NCBI GenBank assembly: GCA_011503125.2
Contig: WWBZ02000022.1
Location: forward strand, 62,001 to 126,000
DNA length: 64,000 bases
Direction of reading: 5' to 3'
Source of the DNA: Botryosphaeria dothidea
Lineage: Eukaryota > Ascomycota > Dothideomycetes > Botryosphaeriales > Botryosphaeriaceae
The notes beneath the pieces are model-generated. The model did not search any database and was not told the origin of the DNA. It saw only the letters and a list, made by a program, of their open reading frames with translations. This document shows, in pieces, positions 12,501 to 23,222 of this stretch. The position numbers and the translations under genes are program-made. The number at the start of each line of letters is the position of its first letter. Positions within the stretch are counted from its first letter, which is position 1.

Positions 12501-13770
12501 TCATACCGATCGCATCAGCTTCAGCAATCCATCCGCCGCTCGTCCTTTGACGACACTGCTCGTCAAGTTGTCAGGATCCGAATTCATCCTCTGACGCCCA
12601 TGGTCTTCGCTGTACGGCGGGCTGCTGAACTGCGCAGCAGCTTGACGACTCGCAACGGGAGTCACAAATTCCTGCGGCACGCGTGCCTTCGGCGTGCTGC
12701 CATCATCGTCAACAGCACCCTCACGAGGAGGCGAAGACGGCATCTGCGATTCCGAGATGAAGCGCGTCGAGTAGGCGGTAGGGACGAGGACCGGTGCCGG
12801 CAGAAGCTTGAGAGAGCCACTGCTTCCCCCCTTCGAGGCTCCATCTTCCGTGACTGTGATCGTGGGCGCCGTCTTCTCACGGCGTTCGGCGTCCACAAGG
12901 GACGCTGCGACTTGAGCGATGCTTGCTTCCTTGGCGGGCTTCCGCTGGTACTTCTCGGGAATCTCGAGACACGACAGGGGCACGTAGGTCTGGTCCGTCT
13001 TGACCTTGTAGAGTGCGAAGCGTAACCGGAGACGGAGAGCCTCGGCTCGCTTCACTACGGGTTCAGCATGCTTAGGTTGTTCATGGGGCGCCTCCGCCGA
13101 ATCCGCACGTGCTGTTCTCGTGGAAGTCTTGGTCGCTTGTAGAGGCGGGGACGATGATGTCTGCTGGGACGAGCCATGCGGGTTGTAGTCGATGAGGGAA
13201 GAGAAGGATGCCCTTGTCCCAGTGGTTTCTTGTGTTCCTTGGGGTGCAGGTTCCGGGGTATCTTCGTCTGTCGGGGTAAGGTCCTCGTGGGCGAGGTCGA
13301 TAATCTGGTTGGCCTACGACACGATTAGCAAATGTAGAAAGCAATTCATGTGCCCATTGGTCACATACAAGCTGCGCAGACGCCTGCATGTCGAGCACTG
13401 GTGCTTGAAGTTGCTTTGGTCCCGCGTCGCGTCCATCGACACGCTTCATAGGCGCACGTTCGCGTGCGACAGCGCCTTCGACCTCGTCTATCGACCTTTT
13501 CCTACCAGTCATCTGGTTGGCGAGCTTGGAGATGCTATGCGCGTTTTCATCCTGCACGAGCGATATGCTGCGAGCTTGTTTGAGCGGGCTAAGATTGCGA
13601 GCCGGTTGAGTCTTGTCGGACGTGATAGTGGATTTCTGGGGCGAAAGCCTCGCGTTGGGAGTGAGTTCTCCGAGGGCACGGCGCGCCGTGCTCTTCGAGG
13701 GAGTCGTGACAGTCTTCTCGGGCGTGGTAGAATCCATGTGGGTCCTCCTGTTTGTCGTGGGTGTCGACAT
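12501..13770 (-). CDS. Whi5/Nrm1-like G1/S transcriptional repressor (GTB-motif protein)
   Basis: Two exons, 13770-13369 and 13313-12501, are joined over a 55-nt phase-0 GTATGT...TAG intron, giving 404 aa. Near residue 230 sits a single basic, amphipathic helix, RLRLRFALYKVKTDQ, followed by VPL. It matches the GTB motif by which Whi5/Nrm1-type inhibitors bind SBF/MBF (Swi4/Swi6/Mbp1). The rest looks disordered and is dense in Ser/Thr-Pro sites (for example TPSKS, LTPNARLSPQK, NLSPLK and LTPTDEDTPEP), as expected for a cyclin-CDK-inactivated repressor. The N-terminal RRALGELTPN segment is also typical of the filamentous-fungal members. The inferred role is nuclear repression of G1/S genes until CDK phosphorylation. 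Whether it is the Whi5 or the Nrm1 counterpart cannot be decided, because many fungi have one merged ancestor. The family call rests on the short motif plus composition. Confidence 0.7.
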
Positions 13771-15195
13771 GATGCAGGTACGCGTTCGGTCTAAGGTAAC
13801 GCGCCGGCACGATCCAATGGCGGAAGAAATGTAAGAAACAGAATAGCCTCAAGTGAGTGGCAGTGCTGGATTGGGCCTGAGAGGAAGCGCTAGAGATATC
13901 TCGAGGAAGAGAGGTGAACACGCGATGTTGATGTTGTGACGCGGTGCGCAGGTGGTGGATGGCGGGCAGGATGGACTTAGCGCACGTCGGGCCTTGCCGC
14001 CGCGTTGCGCGAGCACGAGACGAGCGCGACTTCGCATCGCGCTGCGCGCCCGCGACAACCCCAGTCAATTTGTGGAGAACGCCCAGGATCCGCGATGCCG
14101 GAGCCCAGAACGCGACCGCGCTGTGTCTGGGCATTACTGCTTCTTTTCTCTCAAATCTTCATCAGTTCATGTCGATTTTGATTTCGACTTGTTTGTTGTG
14201 TGGGTAAACAGTTATCCGAATCAGGGTGCTTGTAAATAAATAGATGGATGTACTAGTCCCTCGAGTTCCCAGCAAGATGATCATTCCTATATTCTGCACG
14301 TCGCAACAAAGCACATATTTGGAGTTGATACAGAACAGGAGATCATGCAAACGAGCTCCATAAACATATGTCAACCAGCGTGCGAGCTTTCTTGGACCGG
14401 AAGGACTTCCTTTCAGCGCGTTATCTTCGGCTAATACCAGGGTTCACAGGGCTCAAAACATAATAGCGTGTCACCATAGTAAGTACTATATAAGGTGAGT
14501 GACAGAAGACAGCGCGTGAGTTCTACACGCCTTCATCTGCCGAGCCCAGGTCATAGGTATGGGGAAAAGTGGGGGCAGCATTAAATGACTAAGGTCAAAA
14601 ACAAGACGTAAAAGGCCAGAAAGACCAGAGACAAGCTTCCATGGCCTAAGTAGAAATCCATCAGCAAGCTTTGCGTGTCGACTGTTCAAGTTCACTGCCG
14701 TTCAGAGTGGTCATGTTCCTTTACTTTGAGCAAGTCCCGCCGTCTTGAGGGAAACAAGGTATACTGAAGGTAGAGACTATTTCTCATCTTCACGATTGGA
14801 GACAGAAGGAGTTGCATGTAAACATTCTCTCAACGAGGACCGAAGATAGCAGCGAACAAAGGTGTGGTGAGGTCAGGACTCAGCAGGAGACCGGGACCCC
14901 TGGCGGGATGCGGAGGCGGGGCCATGATTGGCGGACGCTTATCTCCGATAGGCCGGGTCATACGCCATGCGCCCAGCCTCACGCGCCTCATCGCGCCGTG
15001 GGTGAGCACTGTAGCTCCTCCATCACCATCCGAGGCCCACCTTCCACCACCTGACCTCTGACGGAGCCTCCTCTCAAGCTCCCTTACCTCGCCTCCATCT
15101 AACATCCTCAACTCTCCATCCTTTAACGACAAAACACCCGCAACACAAGCTTCATCGACCGTCTTTGGAGCTCGGTCCAGCTACGTCTGCCCGTC
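13771..15195. other. Divergent intergenic region
   Basis: This 1.4-kb space lies between the Whi5/Nrm1-like gene (minus) and the SLC35F6-like gene (plus) and must hold both promoters. Short frames on both strands carry no recognisable domain. I see no tRNA-type B box. Confidence 0.5.
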
Positions 15196-16678
15196 ATGGC
15201 TTCCCGAGCTCTTATACCCTTCCTTGTCGGCATGATGCTGCTGACTGGCGTCTGCAATACGCTCCTCACCAAATTCCAGGTTCGGCCACCTCAGTATCGT
15301 CGTGTTGTCCAGATCTACTAACAGACGCCCTTATCAGGACCAACAATGCGTGCGCAACTGCGACGGCAAAGACCCCGAGTACTTCGAGCAGCCTGTCATA
15401 CAAACCGCCCAGATGTTTATCGGTGAGATGGGATGCTGGATCGTCGTTGGCGGCTTCTCCCTCTTCAACTACATCGCTTCCAAGCGGTCCGCTGAGTCCG
15501 GCGGCTACGAGGCCGTTCCCCGCGAGTCGACCGACGCTCCTGCACCTCCCTCAGCCGCCGATATTGAGAACACCGCCGATACCCCTGATAGTGCAAGCAC
15601 CGATGTTCCCATCGCGAACCCACTGAAGTCGGCGCACGGTGATGACCACTCGCGTCGCCCTCTGACCGGCTGGAAGGTGACGTACCTGGCCCTGCCGGCT
15701 ATTTGCGATATTGCCGGAACCACGCTCATGAACGTTGGTCTGCTCTTTGTCGCCGCCAGTATCTACCAGATGACTCGCGGTGCACTTGTGCTGTTCGTTG
15801 GTCTCTTCAGCGTCTTGTTCTTGAAGCGCCATCTCGGACTGTACAAGTGGATCGCGCTGTTCATCGTCGTCGCCGGTGTTGCTCTCGTGGGTCTGGCAGG
15901 CGCTATCGCAAAGGATACTTCGGCACACGGAACCAGCATCTTGCCTGAAGGTCAGATGCCACTGGGCGACAAGTACGCCTTCTCTGGCACCATCTTGGTG
16001 CGCAGTGCTGCCAACGAGGCCAAGGCCATGGCCACTCCAGTGGCTGTGCGTACGGTCATCGGCGTTCTCCTTATTGCCGGGGCTCAGATTTTCACGGCTA
16101 CTCAATTCGTGCTTGAGGAAAGTATCATGGAGAACTACGAGCTTGAGCCGCTGAAGGTTGTTGGTTGGGAGGGTATCTTCGGGTTCACAGTAACCGTCAT
16201 TGTGATGGTCGTCATGCACTTTGCGGTCGGTAGGACCAAGTCGGGTCGTAACGGTTATTTTGATGCCAGGGAGGGGCTATACGAGATCACGCATTTCCCT
16301 GCCATTGCTATCAGCAGTATTTTGATCATGTTCAGCATTGGGTAAGTTCTAACATCCTTCGAGCTCGCGCGTCTCTTCTAATTTTTCTTCAATAGTGGAT
16401 TTAACTTCTTTGGTCTCTCCGTCACTCGTTCCGTCTCTGCAACCGCCCGTGCAACTATCGATACTTGCCGTACTCTTTTCATCTGGGTCGTCTCGCTTGG
16501 CCTTGGCTGGGAGACCTTCAAGTGGCTGCAGGTGGCCGGCTTTGCATTGCTTGTCTACGGCACGTTCCTCTTCAATGATATCGTCCGGCCGCCCCTCCGG
16601 GCCTACCTGGAGTGGAAGAGGAAGAAGAGGACGGGCATGGATGAATTGCTCCCTGAAGGCCCCATCGAGCATATGTAA
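15196..16678 (+). CDS. SLC35F6-like drug/metabolite-superfamily transporter
   Basis: Three exons, 15196-15279, 15338-16341 and 16396-16678, encode 456 aa. The introns are 58 nt (with a CTAAC branch site) and 54 nt. The protein resembles animal SLC35F6 (C2orf18) and fungal relatives in the nucleotide-sugar-transporter clan. Visible family marks are ICDIAGTTLMNVGLLFVAAS, IYQMTRGALVLFVGLFSVLF (the motif after TM4), FTATQFVLEESIMENYELEP and VVGWEGIFGF. About ten membrane segments are expected. A polar insert at about residues 85-140 lies between TM2 and TM3. It ends with a basic tail, EWKRKKRTGMDELLPEG. Human SLC35F6 is reported at lysosomal or mitochondrial membranes; substrate and location here are unknown. 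The first donor is GTTCGG, weaker than usual, but gives the only in-frame join. The ATG at 15196 starts directly with the first helix. Confidence 0.88.
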
Positions 16679-17504
16679 GCGAGCGCCGCGTTGTTACAGC
16701 GCAGTACCTAGCATGAATTATTCTTATTCCGTGGGTTATTATTGAGAGTTCACACGGGCATTCAAGGCGTTTTCAAAGGGCATAAGATATGTTTTTTGGT
16801 TATGTTGGGCGTGGGGTTTTCAGGTACATGCTTTCGCAACATACGAGAGTTTTTCGCACTTGAGTCAAACACCGTTACTCACCAATCTTCCTAAGTTTGT
16901 CTCGTATCCATCTATCAGAAGCTCTTTCTCAGAGATATGACAGCACTCAATGTTCGAGATAAGTGCGCAAGCTTTTGCGTATCACAACTTGCGATGCCTC
17001 ATGATCACATGTTAACAGGTACTCAGACTGGACACCGACCCTGTGCGTACTCGTATTTATTTCGGTCTGAACGTTAAACCTTTGCCTCGTAGCGAATCCA
17101 GCAGATCAAAGTATTGCGAGATTCCACAGTGTAAATTGCCAGGTGAGAAAATGCATGGCTCTGTTCAGTTCAGAACTGCGATACGAAGTAGCAAATGCAT
17201 CACGGCCAAAAAACTGCCAAGTACTGTTGACCACCACCAACTACTCCCGTATAGCTCGCAGTTCCCCTTCATCCAAATCCCATTGTCCTTTGCCGTTGTG
17301 TCGAGCGAGAATGACCAACTCCAGCTTCCGGCGGCACTCATGAGCAACAAATGTTCCATTCTTTTATCGCCCTCAGCAAATATAGGAGCCCCTCGATCAA
17401 GAAAAGTGCTGCAAACAATGTTTGAGGCTCTTCACGCTTTCTATGCTAGGCCGCGCACTATGACTTCCCAAAACATAAATGATACCCCTCAATTTCTGTG
17501 CCAA
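16679..17504. other. Convergent intergenic region
   Basis: This space lies between the 3' ends of the SLC35F6-like gene (plus) and the zinc-finger gene (minus). A plus-strand frame at 17043-17603 runs antisense into the 3' end of the zinc-finger gene and has no family resemblance. Nothing else is seen. Confidence 0.5.
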
Positions 17505-19316
17505 TCAAGTGTCAAAAAGATCAGCGCCGGAGGGACCGTGCGGAGCCATCTTATTTATGTCTTCCTGAACATCGAGACCAAAGACGATCTGCGCGTATGG
17601 TAGCTTCTCCACGACCAAGAAATTAGTGCTGTAGAGTACTGGCCTTGACTGCGGCAGCTGGGTCGGATTATCCAAAGGACCAATCCATTGGAGGTCCACC
17701 TCACCTAACACTTGGAAATCGACGAGCTGTAGCATGTCAGCAAGATAGGGAATAGAGCTTGTGTTTCTCTTCACAGGCAAATTCCAATGCTCAACGAATT
17801 TCCGACTCATGATGCTGCTCTCTAACGTAGGGGAGAAAAACGCGTGCTCCAGAAAGATGTCGACCTCTCCATGTCTCCGTCGAATAACATCCACGCATCT
17901 GATTGAGCTCATCAGGCCATCTTGTTGTGAAGGAGCCGGGCGTATCATCTCGGGTAAGATTCGGTCATGCACAACGCCTTCAAATCGGGATTTTCTTGAT
18001 GTCCGGCACGCATCCTCCAGTGGCCCGCCTTTTAGATGCCTTGTTTGATGTTGATCAGCCAGATGAATCCGAAAATCTTTGACATCAGAGAACCTCCAAG
18101 GATTGCAGTCACGATACGCATGAGAATCTCTCAGATGATTGAGACGGTTGGTGTAAGAATCATCACAGACTGTCTCCGAACAATATATGCATGTCCACAG
18201 CACCGAATAATGTTTTGGCTTGTATGCGGCTTGAACCCCATTAAACCAAGCACAGGACCACGTCGTACATTGCGGGTGCAGCTCTTCCGCTTCGACAACT
18301 GAAAAAAAAATGCGCATACAGTATACGCAGGATACTGCACTGGAAAACACCCTCCGAATGTAGTTGAGGTCCCTGAGCGCAGGATGTCTCCACAGAGTGC
18401 ATGAAGCAGCTCGTCTTAGCCACCACTGGGAAAGATTCATACCTTCCGTGAAATGAGCGGCTACGTGCTTGACGCGACAATCCCAGTCAGGTAGGCGGTC
18501 GCCGCAGAACCCGCACCAGAGGGCGGGATGATCATCAGGAATGGGATTGGCCTGAACAACCTCGAACTCCGGGTCTGCATGTTCCTTATGCCTGGAGAAG
18601 TGTTGTTTGAATAGATCCATCCGGAAAAATATCGAGTCCTCAAGAAGCTTCTCCGCACAGTTTAGATGCTTACATATCCAGCCGGTTTGAGGTGCGTGTT
18701 TTGCCTCTTCGTGGCGTCGCCACTGGAAAAAATCATTCAGACCCTCACCACAGAAGGTACAATAGAACTTATAAGGCTCATTTTTCAGGTCGTACTTCTG
18801 ATCATCTGTGAGCCGTACAGGCTGACGCTTCCTTGCTCTGCGACCTGTGTCTTCCTTCGAGGCTCGTTTGCGTTTTGCAGGCGGCTTACATGACGAGATA
18901 GAAGGATGATCAGACCTTTTTTTGCCTCTTTGGCCTTTCAAGACGTGGTCAAATACCTCATGCGCCTCTACAGAGGATTGAGGGACTGCTGCATGCCTCA
19001 CAGACCCAGAAGACTCCCCAACACATATGTCAGGGAGAAGGTCAATCGAATCTGGGGTGGTATCCTGAAACGTTCTATCAGAAAGGAAAACAGGCAGGTC
19101 GATGATTGACAGCCACCCATTCTCCTCGTAGTTGATCAGGCCATTCGGGTCGAATGAGGAACATTGGGTGAGGTAGGAGTCATCCGAAGCCAACTGAGAG
19201 AAGTCGGTTGTATTGAAGATTTCATCGTTGAGTTGATCGGAAAATTCAAGGGAATCCAAGCCAGATTCTGGTGCAAATGGAGTGCTAACCACCGGCTGGG
19301 TAGCTCTGGCGGTCAT
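17505..19316 (-). CDS. C2H2-type zinc-finger protein, probable transcription regulator
   Basis: A single 603-codon frame from the ATG at 19316. Residues 1-110 are acidic and Ser-rich, a possible activation region. Residues about 146-166 hold a bipartite basic stretch (KPPAKRKRASKE ... GRRARKRQPVRL) fitting a nuclear signal. C2H2 units follow at about 186-207 (CTFCGEGLNDFFQWRRHEEAKH), 268-288 (CGFCGDRLPDWDCRVKHVAAH) and near 378 (CIYCSETVCDDSYTNRLNHL ... H), with a looser Cys/His pair between the first two (ICKHLNC ... HFSRH). The arrangement is common in large filamentous-fungal C2H2 regulators. The segment between the second and third finger is less regular and might hide a small intron, although the frame stays open through it. 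The target is unknown. A TATA-like sequence lies about 65 bp upstream of the ATG. Confidence 0.78.
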   Translation of the reverse strand: MTARATQPVVSTPFAPESGLDSLEFSDQLNDEIFNTTDFSQLASDDSYLTQCSSFDPNGLINYEENGWLSIIDLPVFLSDRTFQDTTPDSIDLLPDICVGESSGSVRHAAVPQSSVEAHEVFDHVLKGQRGKKRSDHPSISSCKPPAKRKRASKEDTGRRARKRQPVRLTDDQKYDLKNEPYKFYCTFCGEGLNDFFQWRRHEEAKHAPQTGWICKHLNCAEKLLEDSIFFRMDLFKQHFSRHKEHADPEFEVVQANPIPDDHPALWCGFCGDRLPDWDCRVKHVAAHFTEGMNLSQWWLRRAASCTLWRHPALRDLNYIRRVFSSAVSCVYCMRIFFSVVEAEELHPQCTTWSCAWFNGVQAAYKPKHYSVLWTCIYCSETVCDDSYTNRLNHLRDSHAYRDCNPWRFSDVKDFRIHLADQHQTRHLKGGPLEDACRTSRKSRFEGVVHDRILPEMIRPAPSQQDGLMSSIRCVDVIRRRHGEVDIFLEHAFFSPTLESSIMSRKFVEHWNLPVKRNTSSIPYLADMLQLVDFQVLGEVDLQWIGPLDNPTQLPQSRPVLYSTNFLVVEKLPYAQIVFGLDVQEDINKMAPHGPSGADLFDT

Positions 19317-20592
19317 GGTGGTCTCTTAGATAGAAGGGAAAGAGAGAACGGGAGAACGGGTGTCATGATGAGACCCTACATATATAGGACGACCGGATTG
19401 ATGGGCTGAGGAATAAGGGGGCTGTCAGACAGACGCAAAGGTGTGAGATGAAGAAGGTGGTGAGGCTGAGAGAAGAACACGGTGCACCTGCGGCCCGAGC
19501 TTTGCATAATACTTGATCACGTGCAGTTGTTGGACATTGGCTGCCGTGTTGCATGGCCCTTTACAGCTTATCTGACGGGATCAAATCATTAGAACAATAG
19601 AAGCACATTGATGGGATATGATACAGCCTCTGATCGTTTCGTCATGTGGTTCTCTGCAAGCACCGTCGTTCCTTTTTCGGATTAGCGAGGTTCTTGACAA
19701 TCTTCCCTGTATCCCCTCCCTTCTTGATCAACACCCTCAACTCGAGCCTGTCGTTCCCCCTCACCGACACCCCACTGCCGGTTTCGCACATCAAACCGGA
19801 AGCCTCGTGGATGCGCGCGACGACAGTTCTGCACCGCGAAAATTGTCACCTATTGCGGCCCTTGACATGCGGGGCAATAACAGTCAACATCCCTGAGATA
19901 GGCTTGTACTATCATAGAAATAAATGCATTGACCTCGTACGAGACTACAAAGTAGTGCGCTTAGCGAAAGACGATGACGGGATTTCCACGCGTAGTCTTT
20001 CTACTAACGCTGCTTTCCTGTCCGAACGTTCCGGGCGTCTGCACCTCGGCCTTCAGTTCATCCTTTCTATCATCTTTTCTTATACTATTGCTGCCATTCT
20101 CAATTTATTGTCACCATCTGCTTGGATGTTGCTCCAGATTCACGCTGATCTTTGACTGACTCGCAGGAGGGCCCGCCAGGTCGTTTCGATGTTTCAAAAG
20201 ATCACATCTCCCCACAGCTGATCTCATGATCCACTCGTCATTCGGAAAGGCCGACATCCACGACTACTCTGGATGCTGAAGTAACCAGAGAGCGCTGTCA
20301 GGCCTACAATGCCAGCCCGACTTGCATGGACCAAGCCAGAACAGACCGCGGGCGGCCCCGCCGCTAACTTTATTCACTCTACATACATCATAGCGCTCGC
20401 AAACCGTACCCCTCTCGTGGAAGAGCTCAGTGGGGCCGTCGGAAAACCCGCAGTGCTGTATTGCACTTCATGAAAATGGAGTGGAGCAGCCATGCTATTA
20501 AATCATTCAGAATTCCGTTCCGCTCTCCTCTGTCAATGTTTTCTTCATGGCCACGGTCTTCAAGATACAGCTGATGTGCAGGAGCCACCAAC
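19317..20592. other. Divergent promoter region
   Basis: This 1.3-kb space lies between the zinc-finger gene (minus) and the decarboxylase (plus). It contains a minus-strand TATA-like sequence at 19379-19386. The frame at 19646-20155 has no recognisable domain. Confidence 0.5.
19379..19386 (-). promoter_or_regulatory. TATA-like box of the zinc-finger gene
   Basis: The sequence CATATATA lies about 63-70 bp before the ATG at 19316, a usual distance for a fungal TATA element with a short leader. Confidence 0.4.
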
Positions 20593-21761
20593 ATGACTTC
20601 CCTTGGCATGCCTACCCTCAATCGTCACACTAACGGTACCGTCCAAGTACTGCGCCTCCAAGGGAAGATCGCCCTCGAAGAAGCCGTCGGATCTACCTTC
20701 TGGGACGCCTACCAAACATACCCCGTCACCAACCAACTCTCCGGCTACGACGGCGTTCCCTTTGGCGGCACCATCGGCGCCGACATCATCGAGCGCCTCA
20801 CAGACGTCCGCTCCCGCCTCGACTCTATGGACGACAGCGGCATCGGCTACGTGATCGTCTCCCTTACCAGCCCGGGCATCGAAGGCGTTTTCGACCCCTC
20901 CAACGCCACGGCCTTCGCCCAACGAGCCAACAACGAAATGTACGCCACCTACGTGCAAGCCCACCCCGACCGCTTCGGCTTCTTCGCCGCCGTGCCCCTG
21001 CAGGACCCGGCCACCGCCGCGACCGAGCTCGAGCGCGCCGTCACCCAGCTCGGCGCCCTCGGCGTCAGTAATCCCAATCCCCATCTCAAAAACAAAAAGT
21101 ACAAAGCAGCTGACATGCGACGGACCGCCTGCAGGCGCTCGTCAACGGCTACAGCCAGATCGGCTCGCCCGCCAACCACTCCGTCCGCTACCTCGACGAC
21201 CCCGCCTGCGACCCGTTCTGGGCGAAGGCCGCCGAGCTGGGCGTGCCCGTGTACCTGCACCCGCGGCCGCCGCCGCCGTCGCAGCAGCGCCTCTACCAGG
21301 ACTACCCGATGCTGGCGCACGCGGCGTACGGGTTCGGCGTCGAGACGGCCGGCCACGCGCTGCGCTTGATGCTGTCGGGCCTTTTCGATCGGCATCCCAG
21401 CGTCCAGGTCATCCTGGGGCACTGCGCCGAGGCGCTGCCGTTCCTTGTGCATCGCGTTGATCAGCGCTTGCTGATCGCCAAGGCTGGGGCGGCCGGGAAG
21501 CATGAGAAGACGGCGATGCACTATTTGAGGAATAATTTTTATGCTACGTTGGCAGGTGTGAGGAGGTTGTCGACGGTGAGGGATACGATTGCGGAGATGG
21601 GCGAAGATAGGGTGTTGTGGAGCGTGGATTATCCGTATGAGAGTAATGAGGATGCGGCGGACTGGTTTGATCAGGTCGAAGGTCTGGGGGAGGCGACGAA
21701 GAGGAAGGTCGGATGGGAGAATGCTGAGAGGATTTTTGGGGTTAAGGGGGGTGGGGTGTGA
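20593..21761 (+). CDS. Amidohydrolase-2 family decarboxylase (2,3-dihydroxybenzoate decarboxylase-like)
   Basis: Two exons, 20593-21063 and 21135-21761, with a 71-nt phase-0 intron (GTCAGT...CTGCAG, CTGAC branch), give 365 aa. The beta strand KIALEEAVGSTF has the metal-ligand glutamate with Ala two residues on, as in fungal 2,3-dihydroxybenzoate decarboxylases, rather than the HxH of ACMSD-type enzymes. Later ligands fit VYLHPRPPP (metal His) and LWSVDYPYE (metal Asp). ILGHCAEALPF supplies the second catalytic His region, and ALVNGYSQIGS is a family segment. The expected activity is non-oxidative decarboxylation of a hydroxylated aromatic acid (dihydroxybenzoate, salicylate or resorcylate type) in the cytosol. 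The N-terminus is about 25 residues longer than usual. Codon usage is strongly C-ending in exon 1 and shifts toward G/T-rich codons at the 3' end. The exact substrate is unknown. Confidence 0.88.
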
Positions 21762-22004
21762 AGACTCAGAGTGCTTGCATGGAGCGCTACGTGGAAGAGG
21801 ATGGAAATGTATAAATGAGGTGTTTCTTGTGAGTTGTCCAATGGAATTATGCGATACGCTAAATTGCAAAGGAAGAAATCGGTGATACTGTTTCCCATAT
21901 GATCCGCAGCATAACAGGCTGAAGACATGACGGAGACGGGGGAGACAGAAGTCCAGTACTATTGCCACAGATTCCTTGCTCTGGATCAATCACCGTTGTT
22001 CGAC

Positions 22005-22475
22005 TCATATGTCACTCAATCCCAAGCGTGGGTTGGTCGACGGGGAAGGCCGAGAGGATGTGGCAGAAAAGGAGGTTACTCCAGGCCACGGACTCTGTGT
22101 ACCCATACATCAGTGGACACGAGCTTGAATAAGCCAGAAGAAGAGCAAAACCACGTACCTGGCCGGCGACGCCGCCAGACAGCAGCAACAAAGTCTCGCT
22201 CCTGGTTATGAAGGCCATCTCGTAGGAGTTGGATCTCAAGCCCGGCCGGCGCACCTGTGGCGCTGTCTCAGTGTCATCTGGATAAACCAAGGTCAGCATG
22301 AGCGTCGGACAGAGGAAGGGGTTAGAGACCGGCACCCACCGATCAGTATGGGGTTCTCAAGGTCAACAGTAAACCGCCGGGGCCGTCTGAAGCAGTGCCA
22401 GAGGATCAAGGCGGATGGGGGGAGAGCGACGACCAGACTGACGATGCCGACCAAAGCCTCAGCTGAAGGCACCAT
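22005..22475 (-). CDS. Small single-pass membrane protein, fungal, unknown function
   Basis: Three exons, 22475-22340, 22277-22159 and 22094-22005, encode 114 aa. The introns (GTGGGT...CAG and GTACGT...CAG) are phase 1 and phase 0. The N-terminus, EALVGIVSLVVALPPSALIL, is one clear membrane helix close to the start, followed by a basic stop-transfer CFRRPRR. This arrangement recurs in small uncharacterised filamentous-fungal proteins. The middle exon is polar and ends in a short hydrophobic stretch (TLLLLSGGVAG). The last exon is Ser/Pro-rich, and its exact acceptor is less certain. The gene shares its 0.75-kb upstream region with the divergent Clr5-ankyrin locus and its CCAAT-element array. 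Confidence 0.6.
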
Positions 22476-23222
22476 TTGCTTTAGAACGCGAACGAGAGAA
22501 ATACAGCAAGGTCGAGAAGTGGTAAGTGGGCTCAGAAGCTACGTGATGCTGATGAAGCTGCGCAGTGATGAGAATTGCGGAGTGCGATGGATTTATTTTA
22601 TGTTCCGAGCGGAAGCCTATGTTTGTTGAAGCTGCAAAAGGTCATCCATTTCAAGACTCTGGATTGAACCAATAATACTCAGGCGGAACAAAAAAGGCTG
22701 TGTTGGTGATGCGAAAGTTGCCCGGAGACTGCAAGATTGTGGAGTCGCCCAATCACTCGAAGGACGGGTTTGAGGCTGAGTTCTGTAGAACAGCGCCTAC
22801 TACGGTGAGCCCGAGTGCGCCGTGCATGCTAACAGCGAACAGAGCAAAAGGAGGAGCGGATTTTGGACGAACCCAATCAGCAGGGATTCCCCCCGACCGG
22901 TGCTTAGCTGGCTTGTGAAACGGATCATCATGCAGCTGCGAAGACATCACACTTTCCTGGCTTCTCGATGAGCCCTCCAGATTCTGGACGGAGCCAATCA
23001 TCTGCAGGCTGACGGCCGCCTGCTGAGTGGGGCCAGATTTTGGTGAGAACCAATCAGTGATTGCGTTAGGGTCTCAGCCTTGCGCATATAAGTGAGCGAC
23101 CGCCGGCCACACCTGGCACTCCCAAGACAAGACGATTTCATGTTTCCTGCAGATATTCCATCACTCTTCATCCTCCACTCTCCAGCCGCACCCTCCCCAT
23201 TCTGACCCGTCACGTTACCAAT
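22476..23222. promoter_or_regulatory. Bidirectional promoter with five 21-nt CCAAT-containing elements
   Basis: Between the small membrane-protein gene (minus) and the Clr5-ankyrin locus (plus), five co-oriented 21-nt elements are visible. They lie at 22655-22675, 22735-22755, 22859-22879, 22980-23000 and 23036-23056. They share a GATTnTGGA-like left part, and a CCAATCA right part; the first copy has CCAATAA. CCAAT is the binding core of the fungal Hap/CBC complex. The last copy is 29 bp before a TATA-like sequence. Confidence 0.6.
23085..23092 (+). promoter_or_regulatory. TATA-like box of the Clr5-ankyrin locus
   Basis: The sequence CATATAAG lies 131-138 bp before the ATG at 23223, just downstream of the CCAAT element array. 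Confidence 0.45.

Noticed and set aside
15196..22475. Possible secondary-metabolite cluster (transporter, zinc-finger regulator, decarboxylase)
   Set aside because: No backbone synthase or tailoring enzymes are present, and the transporter is an SLC35F6-type protein conserved in eukaryotes; the neighbourhood looks coincidental.
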